A stretch of DNA of 64,000 bases, taken from Thermodesulfovibrionales bacterium. GTDB taxonomy: Bacteria > Nitrospirota > Thermodesulfovibrionia > Thermodesulfovibrionales > SM23-35. The translations under genes were made by a program, and so were the position numbers. The stretch spans positions 23,975 to 87,974 of the forward strand of contig JAVHLL010000010.1 in NCBI GenBank assembly GCA_031082155.1, in the 5' to 3' direction. The notes under the pieces were generated by a model, which was not told the origin of the DNA, did not search any database, and saw only the letters and a program-made list of their open reading frames with translations. This document shows positions 16,820 through 25,646 of the stretch, piece by piece; within the stretch, counting starts at the first letter, position 1, and the number at the start of each line of letters is the position of its first letter.

Positions 16820-18307
16820 TTACTTTGTTGAGATACTTGGCAATGTGCCGAAAAGATATTTGATATCTTCGTCCTCGAACCGCAGCCCTGCTCCTGCATA
16901 AGCGCCTCTCCACCTGCTGTTCAGGATATTGTCGGCTCCGGCAGACAGAAAAAGATTTTTGAAAACGTAATAGTCGACCCCTACTTTGATGTGGGGGTTC
17001 TTGGCGTCTTCTTCATCATTCGAAAAGTCCCAGGCATCAGCGGTAATTCTGCCCTTGTCGTTCAGGAAGAAGTAATCCGCGCCGACGCCAAAGGTATTTT
17101 CTGTGAGTCCTATCCGCAATGCGAGATCATCAAACCTCTTTGCCAGCTGTGCGGTGAATTCAACCTCTTTCTCTATTGTTTCTGTTTTAGTAACTGTCCT
17201 GCCTTCCGATGTATCCTTGACAACCTTTTTGGTCTTCACTTTCGCTATCGGGTCATTCACAATTCCCAGGATATAGTATTTATCAGGTTTAGGCTGAAGA
17301 GTCAGATAAAAGTACCCTTTTGAATCAGCAGGCTCTGTAAGGTATTCAGTCTGGAAGGTAAGAAAGGTTCTGAACCGTTCAACCGCGGATATGGTCTTTT
17401 CGATCCCTGATGCAGCTTTCTGCACCGAATCATAAAGACTCTCGTCCTTGATAAGTTTACCCAGTGTCCCCTCGCCTCTTTCCACTTTCTTGGCGATCTG
17501 ATCTATTGAATCCGTTGCGCTCTTGATGGTCGGTCTGTTTTCTTCCACCATTCCTCTCAGTTCCTGTGCGGCTTTATTCAGATTTTCGACCATAAGAGGC
17601 GCGTCCTGTTTTAATGTCTGCGAGAAATCCCTGATATTGTTTGCTGCAGACGTTATATTCTCCTTGTTCTTATCTACAAGCTCGGTTATTGTGGAAGCGA
17701 GGGTGTTAATGTTATCAAGGGTAGCCCTCAGTTTCCGGTCATTCACGGTAATAGTATCCCTCAGGCTCGCGGTAATATGGCGGAGATTTTGGATGGATTC
17801 TCTCATCGCTTCTTTTGATTCTTCAGTCCCGAATGTCTGGTTGAGCGACTGTGCAAGGATATTGATATTCTCGGAAACTGCGGTGAGGTTCCGTGCAAGA
17901 TCGTCGATATCTACGATCTCGAAGACATTGTCAAGGGTTGCGCCGTCTGTCACGAGAGGCATTGTCTTTCCAGTCTTGATCTCGAGATATTTATCTCCGA
18001 GAAGACCCGCAGCCTTTATCGATGCACTCGAATCCTTGTAAAGTGCCACATCCTTGTTGAGCCGTACCGTTAACTTAGCACGGCCTTCCTTGAGTTCTAT
18101 CGTTTCTATAACCCCGGCGTTTACTCCGGCAATCTTCACCTTTGTCTTTTCATCGAGTCCGGCAACGTTCTTAAAGTAGATGTAGACGGTATATCCTTCT
18201 TTCTTCATCCAGTTGACGCCACTAATCATGAAGGTCATATAGGATAATACCGCGATGACGACAATGGCAAAGAAACCGACCTTAAGTTCTGTCGATATTC
18301 CTCTCAT
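16820..18307 (-). CDS. mlaD: MCE/MlaD-family lipid-transport protein with a C-terminal beta-barrel-like domain
   Basis: 495 residues in four parts: an N-terminal transmembrane helix (VGFFAIVVIAVLSYMTFMI), an MCE domain at about 35-115 (VYIYFKNVAGLDEKTKVKIAGV and AGLLGDKYLEIKTG), a long helical/coiled-coil region (130-300, many Asn/Thr heptads), and a C-terminal 170 residues rich in alternating aromatic strands (GYFYLTLQPKPDKYYILGIV, IKVGVDYYVFKNLFLSAGAD, YAGAGLRF) resembling an outer-membrane barrel. MlaD proteins form the periplasmic ring of phospholipid ABC transporters; E. coli MlaD is only about 180 residues. The start overlaps the mlaF end by 26 bases. Confidence 0.9.
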   Translation of the reverse strand: MRGISTELKVGFFAIVVIAVLSYMTFMISGVNWMKKEGYTVYIYFKNVAGLDEKTKVKIAGVNAGVIETIELKEGRAKLTVRLNKDVALYKDSSASIKAAGLLGDKYLEIKTGKTMPLVTDGATLDNVFEIVDIDDLARNLTAVSENINILAQSLNQTFGTEESKEAMRESIQNLRHITASLRDTITVNDRKLRATLDNINTLASTITELVDKNKENITSAANNIRDFSQTLKQDAPLMVENLNKAAQELRGMVEENRPTIKSATDSIDQIAKKVERGEGTLGKLIKDESLYDSVQKAASGIEKTISAVERFRTFLTFQTEYLTEPADSKGYFYLTLQPKPDKYYILGIVNDPIAKVKTKKVVKDTSEGRTVTKTETIEKEVEFTAQLAKRFDDLALRIGLTENTFGVGADYFFLNDKGRITADAWDFSNDEEDAKNPHIKVGVDYYVFKNLFLSAGADNILNSRWRGAYAGAGLRFEDEDIKYLFGTLPSISTK

Positions 18308-19061
18308 ATTGCACTCCTTCTATCTTTATTGGTCCCACAGAACTACCGGTGATAAATTGCTTCACGATAGGGTTTTGGGTATCTTTTATCTCTTCCGGCG
18401 TCCCGGTATCGATAATTTCTCCCTGATAAAGCATCGCTATTTTGTCGGCTATCTTATACGCACTGTTCATGTCATGGGTTATGGCCACAGAGGTAATCGA
18501 CATCTTCTGTTTCATTTCAATCAGGAGATCATTGATGGCATCAGCAAGTATCGGATCCAGTCCTGTAGTCGGCTCATCATAGAGGAGTATCTCAGGTTCG
18601 TAGGCTATCGCGCGGGCCAGCCCCACCCTCTTTTTCATCCCTCCGGAGAGTTCTGACGGCATGAGGTCTTCGACCCCTACAAGCCCTACAAGCTTCAGCT
18701 TTTCTATCGCAACAGATTTTATGTCTTTTTTAGGGATATCTGTATGTCTCGCAAGGGCAAACCCGACATTTTCCCATACAGACATGGAATCGAAAAGGGC
18801 AGCCATCTGGAAAAGCATGCCGAATTTTCTCCTTAACTCATTCAGTTTATTTTCGGGGAGCAACGCGATATCAGTACCGTCAATGAGCACCTGTCCTTCG
18901 TCCGGTTTTAGTATACCGATTATGTGCTTCAAAAGGACACTCTTACCCGACCCGCTTCCGCCGATGACTACCATGCTCTCCCCTTTTTCAACCTTGAGGT
19001 TCACCCCATGAAGGACTTGTTTGCTCCCGAAAGACTTATGGAGATTGATTATCTCTATCAT
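18282..19061 (-). CDS. mlaF: Phospholipid ABC transporter ATPase MlaF (set 1)
   Basis: 259 residues. Cytoplasmic ATPase of an Mla-type lipid transporter. It has Walker A GGSGSGKSVLLKHIIG near 37-52, signature LSGGMKKRVGLARAIA near 140 and Walker B ILLYDEPTTGLDP; the Lys-Arg after the signature is typical of MlaF. The ATG at 19061 overlaps the mlaE stop as ATGA. An ATG four codons earlier exists but lies inside mlaE. The C-terminal extension after QFITGSSVGP is longer than a minimal ABC domain, also typical. Confidence 0.93.
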   Translation of the reverse strand: MIEIINLHKSFGSKQVLHGVNLKVEKGESMVVIGGSGSGKSVLLKHIIGILKPDEGQVLIDGTDIALLPENKLNELRRKFGMLFQMAALFDSMSVWENVGFALARHTDIPKKDIKSVAIEKLKLVGLVGVEDLMPSELSGGMKKRVGLARAIAYEPEILLYDEPTTGLDPILADAINDLLIEMKQKMSITSVAITHDMNSAYKIADKIAMLYQGEIIDTGTPEEIKDTQNPIVKQFITGSSVGPIKIEGVQYERNIDRT

Positions 19062-19831
19062 TGAAAAAGCCACACTGAAAGAAAATAGTCTGATATAAGT
19101 ATGGTCATTGAGGAGATTACCACAGCGCCGGTTGTCGCCTTTCCGACCCCTTCTGCTCCGCCTCTTGTATAAAACCCTTTATAGCAGCTCAAGAGTGAGA
19201 TGCTTGCGCCGAAAAATGCCGCCTTGATAAGGCCATTATAGATATCGCTCATTTCGAGATAGTTCCATGTTCTCTTCCAGTAAACAACTGAACTTGTATC
19301 GAAAAGCCCGACGGTTATGAAGTATCCGCCGATGATGCCGATAAGGTCTGCCACCAGTGCGAGCGCCGGAAGCATCAATGTTCCTGCTATCAGTCTCGGG
19401 ACTACCAGATATTTTATCGGGTTCGTTGCGAGTGTCTCGAGTGCATCAATCTGTTCCGTGACCCTCATTGTCCCCAGTTCGGCCGCCATGGCAGCGCCGG
19501 CCCTTCCCGCGACAATAAGTCCTGTGAGAACAGGCCCCAACTCTCTGGTCATTGACAGGGCGACCACAGTCCCTACCACAGCCTCTGCCCCGAACCTTTT
19601 GAAACCTGTATACGTCTGAAGCGCAAAAACCATACCGGTAAAAATCGCGGTTACGAGGACAACAGGGAGTGAACGCACCCCTATTTCGAGCATTTGCTTA
19701 AAGGTATTCCGGATTTCGAAAGGGGGGCGCAAGATTTCTTTGAATGCCAGCATAAGGAGGATGAGGACCTGCCCGACTCCCTCTGCAAACCGTATGATCA
19801 ATTTTCCGAGCAGCTCAATAATTTTCAGCAT
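19058..19831 (-). CDS. mlaE: Phospholipid ABC transporter permease MlaE (set 1)
   Basis: 257 residues, about five to six membrane spans. The family core is present: ALQTYTGFKRFGAEAVVG, TRELGPVLTGLIVAGRAGAA, the coupling segment MRVTEQIDALETLATNPIKY and the C-terminal GFYTRGGAEGVGKATTGAVV. I start at the ATG at 19831 (MLKIIELLGKL), which overlaps the alr end by 17 bases; an in-frame ATG at 19900 would add 23 residues read from inside alr. Part of the mobA-tatA-alr-mlaEFD operon. Confidence 0.92.
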   Translation of the reverse strand: MLKIIELLGKLIIRFAEGVGQVLILLMLAFKEILRPPFEIRNTFKQMLEIGVRSLPVVLVTAIFTGMVFALQTYTGFKRFGAEAVVGTVVALSMTRELGPVLTGLIVAGRAGAAMAAELGTMRVTEQIDALETLATNPIKYLVVPRLIAGTLMLPALALVADLIGIIGGYFITVGLFDTSSVVYWKRTWNYLEMSDIYNGLIKAAFFGASISLLSCYKGFYTRGGAEGVGKATTGAVVISSMTILISDYFLSVWLFQ

Positions 19832-20927
19832 ATATGCGTTGTGACCTGTTTCCCAAAGAAGTGAGTATATCATAAGAGATTGTACCGGCTTTTTGCGCAA
19901 GTTCGTCAGCGGTCACTCTTTCATTGGCCTGCCCCCCAAGCATAATAACCTCATCGTTCTCATCTGCCTCATCGATTTCTGTCAAATCGACCATCGTAGT
20001 GTCCATACAGACCCTTCCTGCCACAGGCGCCCGTTTTCCTTTCACAAGGACATCTGCATTGTTCGAAAAAAGCCTGGAATATCCGTCTGCATACCCCAGA
20101 GGAAGCACCCCTATCCTGCTTGGTCTTTTTGTAATGAATGTCCTGCCATAGCTGATCGGTGTTCCGGCAGGGACATTTCTCAGCGAGAGAATTCTGGTCT
20201 TTATAGTCATTGCAGGCAACAACTGAAAATCAGAAATCTTATGCATGACCGGTGAATATCCGTAAAGCATAATACCCGGACGGACTGCGTCGAGGTGAGC
20301 GTCTTCAAAACCAAGGACGGCAGCGCTATTCGCGATATGTGAAAAAACCTTTCGCTTCAGTTTTTCTGAAAGGGCCTGCCGTATCGCATTAAATCTTTCA
20401 AGCTGCTCTTCCGCAAAAGACCTGTCGGCAAGATCGGCTTCGGAGAAATGGCTGAGCAACGCTTCAATCTGCAGGCCGGGGAGTTCCGATATGGCGATCA
20501 GGTCGTCCACGGCGTGAACGCTGTTCAACCCCATCCGACCCATGCCGGTATCGATCTTGACATGTATTTTTATGAGAACATCTTTTTTCTTTGCTTCTTC
20601 TGAAAGTTCGTACGCACTGGCGGATGAATGAACAATGGGAATAAGCCTGAAATGAATGTATTCGTCAAGATGAGGTCTGTCGAAAAGCAGGAGTATCGGG
20701 GCCTGAATGCCGGCCTCTCTCAATTGGATGGCTTCGCCGAGATATGCGACCGCAAGGTAATCAGCCCCTTCCATCAGAAGCCTTGCAGAAACTTCAACTG
20801 CTCCATGACCGTACGCATCAGCCTTGACGACTGCAATGACCAGTCTGTCTTTCACTATCCTTTTGACGGTACGGAAATTATGTGCTATCGCAGAAAGGCT
20901 TATCTCTGCAATAGCTCCTCTACTCAC
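19815..20927 (-). CDS. alr: Alanine racemase
   Basis: PLP-dependent racemase giving D-alanine for peptidoglycan. 370 residues, normal length. PLP lysine in VVKADAYGHG (Lys35), the second catalytic Tyr region PLGYADGYSR near 265, and the substrate-site motif AGRVCMDTTMVDLTE. The N-terminal barrel and C-terminal beta domain are both complete. The ATG overlaps the tatA stop by eight bases and the 3' end overlaps mlaE, so this housekeeping gene is locked in a translationally coupled operon. Confidence 0.95.
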   Translation of the reverse strand: MSRGAIAEISLSAIAHNFRTVKRIVKDRLVIAVVKADAYGHGAVEVSARLLMEGADYLAVAYLGEAIQLREAGIQAPILLLFDRPHLDEYIHFRLIPIVHSSASAYELSEEAKKKDVLIKIHVKIDTGMGRMGLNSVHAVDDLIAISELPGLQIEALLSHFSEADLADRSFAEEQLERFNAIRQALSEKLKRKVFSHIANSAAVLGFEDAHLDAVRPGIMLYGYSPVMHKISDFQLLPAMTIKTRILSLRNVPAGTPISYGRTFITKRPSRIGVLPLGYADGYSRLFSNNADVLVKGKRAPVAGRVCMDTTMVDLTEIDEADENDEVIMLGGQANERVTADELAQKAGTISYDILTSLGNRSQRIYAENY

Positions 20928-21129
20928 CTTCTTTGTCTACTTCTTTTTTCTTTTCCTTTGTCTCTTTCTCAGGCGTTACATCGATTTCTGCTTCTTCACG
21001 CACACCCTTCTTGAAATTCGAAATCGCCTTTCCTATTCCGCTTCCGATCTGCGGGAGCCGCGTTGCCCCGAAAAGGACGACGACTATGATCATTATGATA
21101 AAAAGTTCCTGTGTTCCTAACCCAAACAT
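20920..21129 (-). CDS. tatA: Twin-arginine translocase subunit TatA
   Basis: 69 residues with the TatA/E layout: a short N-terminal GLGTQELFIIMIIVVVLFGA membrane helix, the FGATRLPQIGSGIGKAI hinge and amphipathic helix, and a charged Lys/Glu tail. It forms the pore of the Tat system that exports folded proteins. GGGGGG lies a few bases upstream of the ATG. It overlaps mobA by 13 bases and alr by 8. A Tat signal is visible in this window on the DUF882 protein at 49864-50394. tatC is not in the window. Confidence 0.93.
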   Translation of the reverse strand: MFGLGTQELFIIMIIVVVLFGATRLPQIGSGIGKAISNFKKGVREEAEIDVTPEKETKEKKKEVDKEGE

Positions 21130-21704
21130 ACTCTACCCCCCTCTCTGGTTGAATCTTCCATTGTATTTATATTCACAAATGACCTTCCTTCCGGGTCTAT
21201 TGTCATCACTTCTTCCTGACTGATATATGTCGCCTGGATGTTCTGAAGGAATTCTCTTACACTCCTCCTTCCACTTGTAATATATTCTTCTATAATTTTA
21301 ACAGTTTTTTTTGAATAAATGCCAAATAACGGTTGTGACCTGCCCTTATACAGGGGAATAAGGACATCCCCTTTTCCGTCCCATTTACTGGTCATATATT
21401 GTATAAGTATAACATTTATAAAAGGCATATCGCATGCTGTTACGAACACTTCTGACACATCCGGCAGAGTCAGCGCCGACAATATGCCGCCCAAAGGCCC
21501 TTTTCCCTTGGTGACATCACCGACAAGGTGTGCGTCAAGGGAGAAATAGCGTGCGGGGTCGTTCGTTACGATAAAAGTCCTTCTGAAAATACCCCTGAGA
21601 AGTGCAACATTCGATGTAATAATCTTTCTCCCTCCGAACTCAAGAAACCCCTTGAGAAACGGCATCCTGGTATTTTCTCCGCCTGCCAGAATCACTGCAT
21701 CCAT
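21117..21704 (-). CDS. mobA: Molybdenum cofactor guanylyltransferase MobA
   Basis: 195 residues. Transfers GMP to molybdopterin to make the bis-MGD cofactor of DMSO-reductase-family enzymes. Motifs: the nucleotide-binding LAGGENTRMPFLKG (residues 6-19) and TACDMPFIN near 93, plus the ribose-binding GKGPLGGILSAL. First gene of the long minus-strand operon; pairing with tatA makes sense because bis-MGD enzymes are often exported folded through Tat. The start ATG at 21704 has no strong ribosome site. Confidence 0.9.
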   Translation of the reverse strand: MDAVILAGGENTRMPFLKGFLEFGGRKIITSNVALLRGIFRRTFIVTNDPARYFSLDAHLVGDVTKGKGPLGGILSALTLPDVSEVFVTACDMPFINVILIQYMTSKWDGKGDVLIPLYKGRSQPLFGIYSKKTVKIIEEYITSGRRSVREFLQNIQATYISQEEVMTIDPEGRSFVNINTMEDSTREGGRVCLG

Positions 21705-21775
21705 AGATAAGATAGTTTATTCAAAAACAACTTTCATTTACAAGATAAAACAGCTTGTTAGTAAACGATATTTTC

Positions 21776-21804
21776 TTGACAAACAGAGGCCACTTGAATA
21801 AAGT
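21776..21804 (+). promoter_or_regulatory. Sigma-70-type promoter for the osmC-like gene
   Basis: TTGACA at 21776-21781, a 17-base spacer and TAAAGT at 21799-21804 (four of six consensus bases). The start codon of the OsmC-family gene follows 27 bases further, with GGGAGG in between. Spacing and position agree with a normal housekeeping promoter. Confidence 0.55.
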
Positions 21805-21831
21805 AACTGAAATTTACCGGGAGGTCCTGAT

Positions 21832-22248
21832 ATGAATGCAAAAGTAACTTATGTGAATGGACTGCAGTTTGTCGGAGATACAGCATCCGGCCATGCAATA
21901 ATGATGGATGGGGATAAATCTGTTGGAGGCGAAAATACCGGTCCGCGTCCTATGGAACTTCTCCTGATCGCCGCAGGAGGGTGCTCCGGTATGGACATTA
22001 TTTCTATCCTGAAAAAGAAAAAACAGGATGTGACAGGACTCGAAATCAATGTTTCAGGGAATAAAGCAGAAGATTATCCAAAGAAATTCACAGAGATTAT
22101 CCTTGAGTTCATCGTAAAAGGAAGGCGGATAGAAGAGTCTGCGGTAAAACGTGCGGTCGAACTCTCAATGACGAAATACTGCTCGGTCAAAGCCACGCTT
22201 CAAGGAACCGCAAAGATCAATTATTCATTTAAAATACTACAGGAATAA
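21832..22248 (+). CDS. OsmC family protein
   Basis: 138 residues of the OsmC/Ohr fold, thiol-dependent peroxidase-like proteins. The conserved catalytic Cys pair is visible: GGCSGMDI near residue 52 and KYCSVKATL near 117. The segment GPRPMELLLIAAGGCSGMD is characteristic. Likely role: reduction of organic hydroperoxides or general envelope-stress defence; the YhfA/OsmC subgroup is of less certain function. A good GGGAGG site precedes the ATG. First gene of the plus-strand block that leads to recA. Confidence 0.88.
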   Translation: MNAKVTYVNGLQFVGDTASGHAIMMDGDKSVGGENTGPRPMELLLIAAGGCSGMDIISILKKKKQDVTGLEINVSGNKAEDYPKKFTEIILEFIVKGRRIEESAVKRAVELSMTKYCSVKATLQGTAKINYSFKILQE

Positions 22249-22260
22249 GCAAGGATTATT

Positions 22261-22716
22261 TTGAAAAGGAACAGTCTTTTCAGGCATATTGCAACGCTCG
22301 GTCCGGTCGGCTACCTCCCCGTTGCTCCGGGGACATGGGGTTCCCTTGCAGCGCTGGCAGCGTATATCGCAGTGAAACCATCGATATTTCTTCATGTCCT
22401 TGCGGTTCTTCTTATACTACCGGTTGGCATTGCAGCATCGTCCTCCGCCGAAAAATCATTAGATCAGAAAGACAGCAGGCATATAGTCATAGACGAAGCA
22501 TGCGGCTTTCTTGTCGCGGTGCTCTTGCTCCCTTTCAGCATAGGGTATACATTCGCAGCCTTTTTTTTATTCCGTGTTTTCGATATACTAAAACCGTTTC
22601 CTGTCAGAAAGGCCGAGACTGCATTGAGCGGAGGACTTGGCGTGATGGCAGACGATGTTGTCGCAGGTATTTATGCGAATCTCATTCTCCAGATATGGAA
22701 TCTGATTTTCTTCTAA
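22261..22716 (+). CDS. pgpA: Phosphatidylglycerophosphatase A
   Basis: 151 residues. Membrane enzyme that removes phosphate from phosphatidylglycerophosphate to make phosphatidylglycerol. The motifs PVAPGTWGSL (residues 19-28), HIVIDEACGF, FDILKPFPVR and MADDVVAGIYAN match PgpA, with three or more membrane spans. The start is TTG at 22261 with AAGGA five bases upstream. 12 bases after the osmC gene and nine before thpR, so probably co-transcribed. Confidence 0.92.
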   Translation: MKRNSLFRHIATLGPVGYLPVAPGTWGSLAALAAYIAVKPSIFLHVLAVLLILPVGIAASSSAEKSLDQKDSRHIVIDEACGFLVAVLLLPFSIGYTFAAFFLFRVFDILKPFPVRKAETALSGGLGVMADDVVAGIYANLILQIWNLIFF

Positions 22717-22725
22717 GGGTTCTTT

Positions 22726-23310
22726 ATGAACGTGAAATCTTTGAGGTGTTTCATAGCAATTGACATCCCTGATTCTATCAGGTCCGAGATCGGAGGGGTC
22801 ATTGACGCCATGAAAAAGTGCGGTGGGGACATCAAGTGGGTCACTGCTTCAAACATTCATATCACCCTCAAATTCCTTGGGAATACCCCGGAGACGGCGC
22901 TTCCTGAAATTCAGGACTCCCTCAGGAGTGCGGTATCGTCTTACCTGCCTTTTTATATTACAATATATGGAACTGGGGTCTTTCCCAACCGTAAATATCC
23001 CAGGGTCATCTGGGCGGGGATAGAAGATTCGCAAACTATGAAAAACCTGAAGAAGGACATCGAGAATGCCATGACGGCACATGGATATCAAAAAGAGGAC
23101 AGGGATTTCACCCCTCACCTCACCCTCGGCAGGGTTCGCTCCCAGAAAGGGGTCATCGCAACTGTCCTGGAACTCGATACATTTCAATCAAAAGATTTCG
23201 GAGAAGCAGAGGTCTCTATGGTGAAACTCATGAAGAGCGAACTGAAACCACAGGGGCCTGAATACAGTTGTATATCCGGAATACCCCTTGGCGCCAGGAA
23301 CGGTTCATGA
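22726..23310 (+). CDS. thpR: RNA 2',3'-cyclic phosphodiesterase
   Basis: 194 residues of the 2H phosphoesterase family (ThpR/LigT). Both catalytic HxT motifs are present: NIHITLKFLG near residue 43 and PHLTLGRV near 128. It hydrolyses 2',3'-cyclic phosphodiester ends of RNA; the physiological substrate is uncertain. It lies between pgpA and recA. The end is followed by a REPIN-like repeat before recA. Confidence 0.92.
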   Translation: MNVKSLRCFIAIDIPDSIRSEIGGVIDAMKKCGGDIKWVTASNIHITLKFLGNTPETALPEIQDSLRSAVSSYLPFYITIYGTGVFPNRKYPRVIWAGIEDSQTMKNLKKDIENAMTAHGYQKEDRDFTPHLTLGRVRSQKGVIATVLELDTFQSKDFGEAEVSMVKLMKSELKPQGPEYSCISGIPLGARNGS

Positions 23311-23377
23311 GAAATGACGTGAAGAACCCTTCGGCAGAGACCGCAGGGTATCCATTATTTGAATGTTTATTTTTTGT

Positions 23378-23444
23378 TGTCATTCCCGCAAGCAAAGCGC
23401 GTCGGGAATCCTTCCGGAAAGATTCCGGACAAGCCGGAATGACA
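23378..23444 (+). repeat. REPIN-like repeat, copy 4
   Basis: Starts TGTCATTCCCGCAAGCAAAG, continues CGCGTCGGGAATCC, and ends with the right arm GATTCCGGACAAGCCGGAATGACA. The left arm is the long-loop variant shared with copy 1. It lies in the thpR-recA gap, 37 bases before the recA start. Confidence 0.85.
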
Positions 23445-23481
23445 GAAATGTTGTGAAAAGAAATTTGAGATTGGAGGAAGA

Positions 23482-24480
23482 ATGACGAACAAGGACAAAA
23501 GCAAGGCTCTCGAAATTGCCATTACACAGATAGAAAAGAATTTCGGCAAGGGAGCGATTATGCGTCTCGGCTCTGAAGGGATCCTGGAAGGTATCCCGGC
23601 AATCCCTACCGGTTCATTATCGCTTGATATTGCGACAGGGATCGCCGGGTTTCCGAGAGGAAGGGTTGTCGAAATTTTCGGCCCTGAATCATCCGGTAAG
23701 ACTACTCTTGCGCTGAATGCACTGGCACAGGCACAAAAAGCCGGGGGGACCTCTGCGTTCATTGATGCCGAGCATGCACTTGATGTCACCTATGCACAGA
23801 AACTCGGAGTGAATATTGACGAACTCCTCGTCTCCCAGCCGGACACAGGAGAACAGGCACTGGAAGTTGCAGAAGTCCTTGTACGGAGCGGTGCGGTAGA
23901 TATTATCGTCATAGACTCTGTTGCCGCGCTGGTCCCGAAAGCCGAGATAGAGGGTGACATGGGTGATTCGCTTCCGGGTCTCCAGGCAAGGCTTATGAGT
24001 CAGGCATTACGGAAACTTACCGCTGCTATCTCGAAATCTCATACGACCGTTATCTTCATCAATCAGATACGGATGAAGATCGGCGTCATGTTCGGAAGTC
24101 CGGAAACAACCACTGGCGGCACAGCGCTTAAGTTCTATTCTTCCATGAGGCTCGATATCAGGAGAATAGAAAATATCAAGGAAAACCAGGAGACCATAGG
24201 CGGCCGGGTCAGGGTAAAAGTGGTGAAAAACAAAGTAGCCCCTCCTTTCAGGCAGGCAGAGTTTGATATTTATTTCAACGAAGGGATTTCCCGAGTCGGC
24301 GAACTGGTGGACCTTGGCGTTGAAAAGGGGATCATCGAAAAAGCAGGCTCCTGGTACAGCTATGGGGGAAACAGAATCGGTCAGGGTCGCGAAAACTCAA
24401 AGGAGTTCCTGAAACAGAACAAGGATATGGCGAAGGAAATAGAAGATAAAATTATCGAAGCGTTTAATTTAAGGAGGTAA
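23482..24480 (+). CDS. recA: Recombinase RecA
   Basis: 332 residues. DNA strand-exchange protein and co-protease of the SOS response. Walker [10 protein letters not shown] at residues 67-75, FIDAEHALD, the Walker B segment [21 protein letters not shown], loop L2 [20 protein letters not shown] and the C-terminal [15 protein letters not shown] all present. GGAGGAAG lies just before the ATG. No LexA box is evident in the upstream 170 bases. The acidic C-terminal tail is short. pilT starts two bases after the stop. Confidence 0.97.
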   Translation: MTNKDKSKALEIAITQIEKNFGKGAIMRLGSEGILEGIPAIPTGSLSLDIATGIAGFPRGRVVEIFGPESSGKTTLALNALAQAQKAGGTSAFIDAEHALDVTYAQKLGVNIDELLVSQPDTGEQALEVAEVLVRSGAVDIIVIDSVAALVPKAEIEGDMGDSLPGLQARLMSQALRKLTAAISKSHTTVIFINQIRMKIGVMFGSPETTTGGTALKFYSSMRLDIRRIENIKENQETIGGRVRVKVVKNKVAPPFRQAEFDIYFNEGISRVGELVDLGVEKGIIEKAGSWYSYGGNRIGQGRENSKEFLKQNKDMAKEIEDKIIEAFNLRR

Positions 24481-24482
24481 GC

Positions 24483-25646
24483 ATGGATATCAACGATCTT
24501 TTAAAACAGGCACATGCACTGGAAGCTTCGGATCTCCACATAAAAGTCGGTTCGCCGCCTATCCTCAGAATTCACGGGGAGTTGGCCCCCCTTACCACAC
24601 AAAAAAGGGTCAGCCATGAAGATGCGACAAAGATAGCTCTTGCGGTCATGACCCCCGGCCAGACTGAAGTTTTCAAAAAGAAAAACGATATCGACCTCGC
24701 CTACAGCATCCCCGGTCTGGGAAGGTTCCGGTGCAATATATTCATGCAGAGGGGTACGGTAGGTCTCGTCTTCAGGGTTATTCCAATGAGGATCCCTACG
24801 GTTGAAGAACTGAACCTCCCTGAAGTAATTAAGAAGATTGCTGCAGAACCAAGGGGACTGATTCTGGTTACCGGAACAACCGGTAGCGGTAAATCAACGA
24901 CGCTTGCCTCCATGATCGATGTGATAAACTCGCAAAGAACCGATCATATCATGACGATCGAAGACCCGATCGAGTATCTCCATCGTGACAAGAAAAGCAT
25001 TGTGAACCAAAGGGAGATCGGAAGCGACACCGAATCCTTCAGTAAGGCACTGAGACAGGCGCTGAGACAGGACCCGGATGTCATTCTCGTCGGTGAAATG
25101 CGTGATTTTGAAACGATACAGACTTCGCTTGTTGCGGCAGAAACAGGCCATCTTGTGCTGAGCACTCTTCATACTATAGACGCTATGGAAACTGTGAACA
25201 GGATCATCGCAGTATTCCCACCCTATCAGCATAAACAGGTTCGCATGCAGCTCTCCTCAGTATTAAAGGCAATTATATCGATGAGACTTATGCCAAGAGC
25301 CGATGGGAAAGGAAGAGTGCCCGCAGTCGAGGTGCTTATCGCTACGGCAACCATAAAGGACTGTATCCTGGATCCCGACAAAACGAAATCCATACAGGAT
25401 GTGATTGAGCAGGGAGCAATCCATTACAGTATGCAGACCTTTGACCAGTCGCTGTTCAGTCTGTACAAATCAGGCCTTATCACCTACGAAGAGGCCTTGA
25501 AAAGGGCGTCCAATCCTGATGATTTCGTATTGAGAATAAAAGGCATACAGTCAACGAGTGAGCTTTCGGTTGAAGAGCAGCTTTCGATCCGTCCGGAGAA
25601 AGCAGACAAGAAGGATGAGATGAAAATTGACAGGTTCGCCAAATAA
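24483..25646 (+). CDS. pilT: Type IV pilus retraction ATPase PilT
   Basis: 387 residues. Hexameric ATPase that depolymerises type IV pili for twitching motility. N-terminal PAS-like domain, Walker A VTGTTGSGKSTTLASMID near 133-148, the Asp box EDPIEYLHRDKKSIVNQREIG, Walker B DVILVGEMRD and the His box AAETGHLVLSTLHT; the PilT-specific arginine-rich MRLMPRADGKGRVPAVEV follows. It overlaps the recX start. No other pil genes are in the window, so retraction must act on pili encoded elsewhere. Confidence 0.95.
   Translation: MDINDLLKQAHALEASDLHIKVGSPPILRIHGELAPLTTQKRVSHEDATKIALAVMTPGQTEVFKKKNDIDLAYSIPGLGRFRCNIFMQRGTVGLVFRVIPMRIPTVEELNLPEVIKKIAAEPRGLILVTGTTGSGKSTTLASMIDVINSQRTDHIMTIEDPIEYLHRDKKSIVNQREIGSDTESFSKALRQALRQDPDVILVGEMRDFETIQTSLVAAETGHLVLSTLHTIDAMETVNRIIAVFPPYQHKQVRMQLSSVLKAIISMRLMPRADGKGRVPAVEVLIATATIKDCILDPDKTKSIQDVIEQGAIHYSMQTFDQSLFSLYKSGLITYEEALKRASNPDDFVLRIKGIQSTSELSVEEQLSIRPEKADKKDEMKIDRFAK

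Noticed and set aside
23445..23481. LexA/SOS box before recA
   Set aside because: No CTG-N10-CAG or GAAC-N4-GTTC type palindrome could be found in the upstream region.
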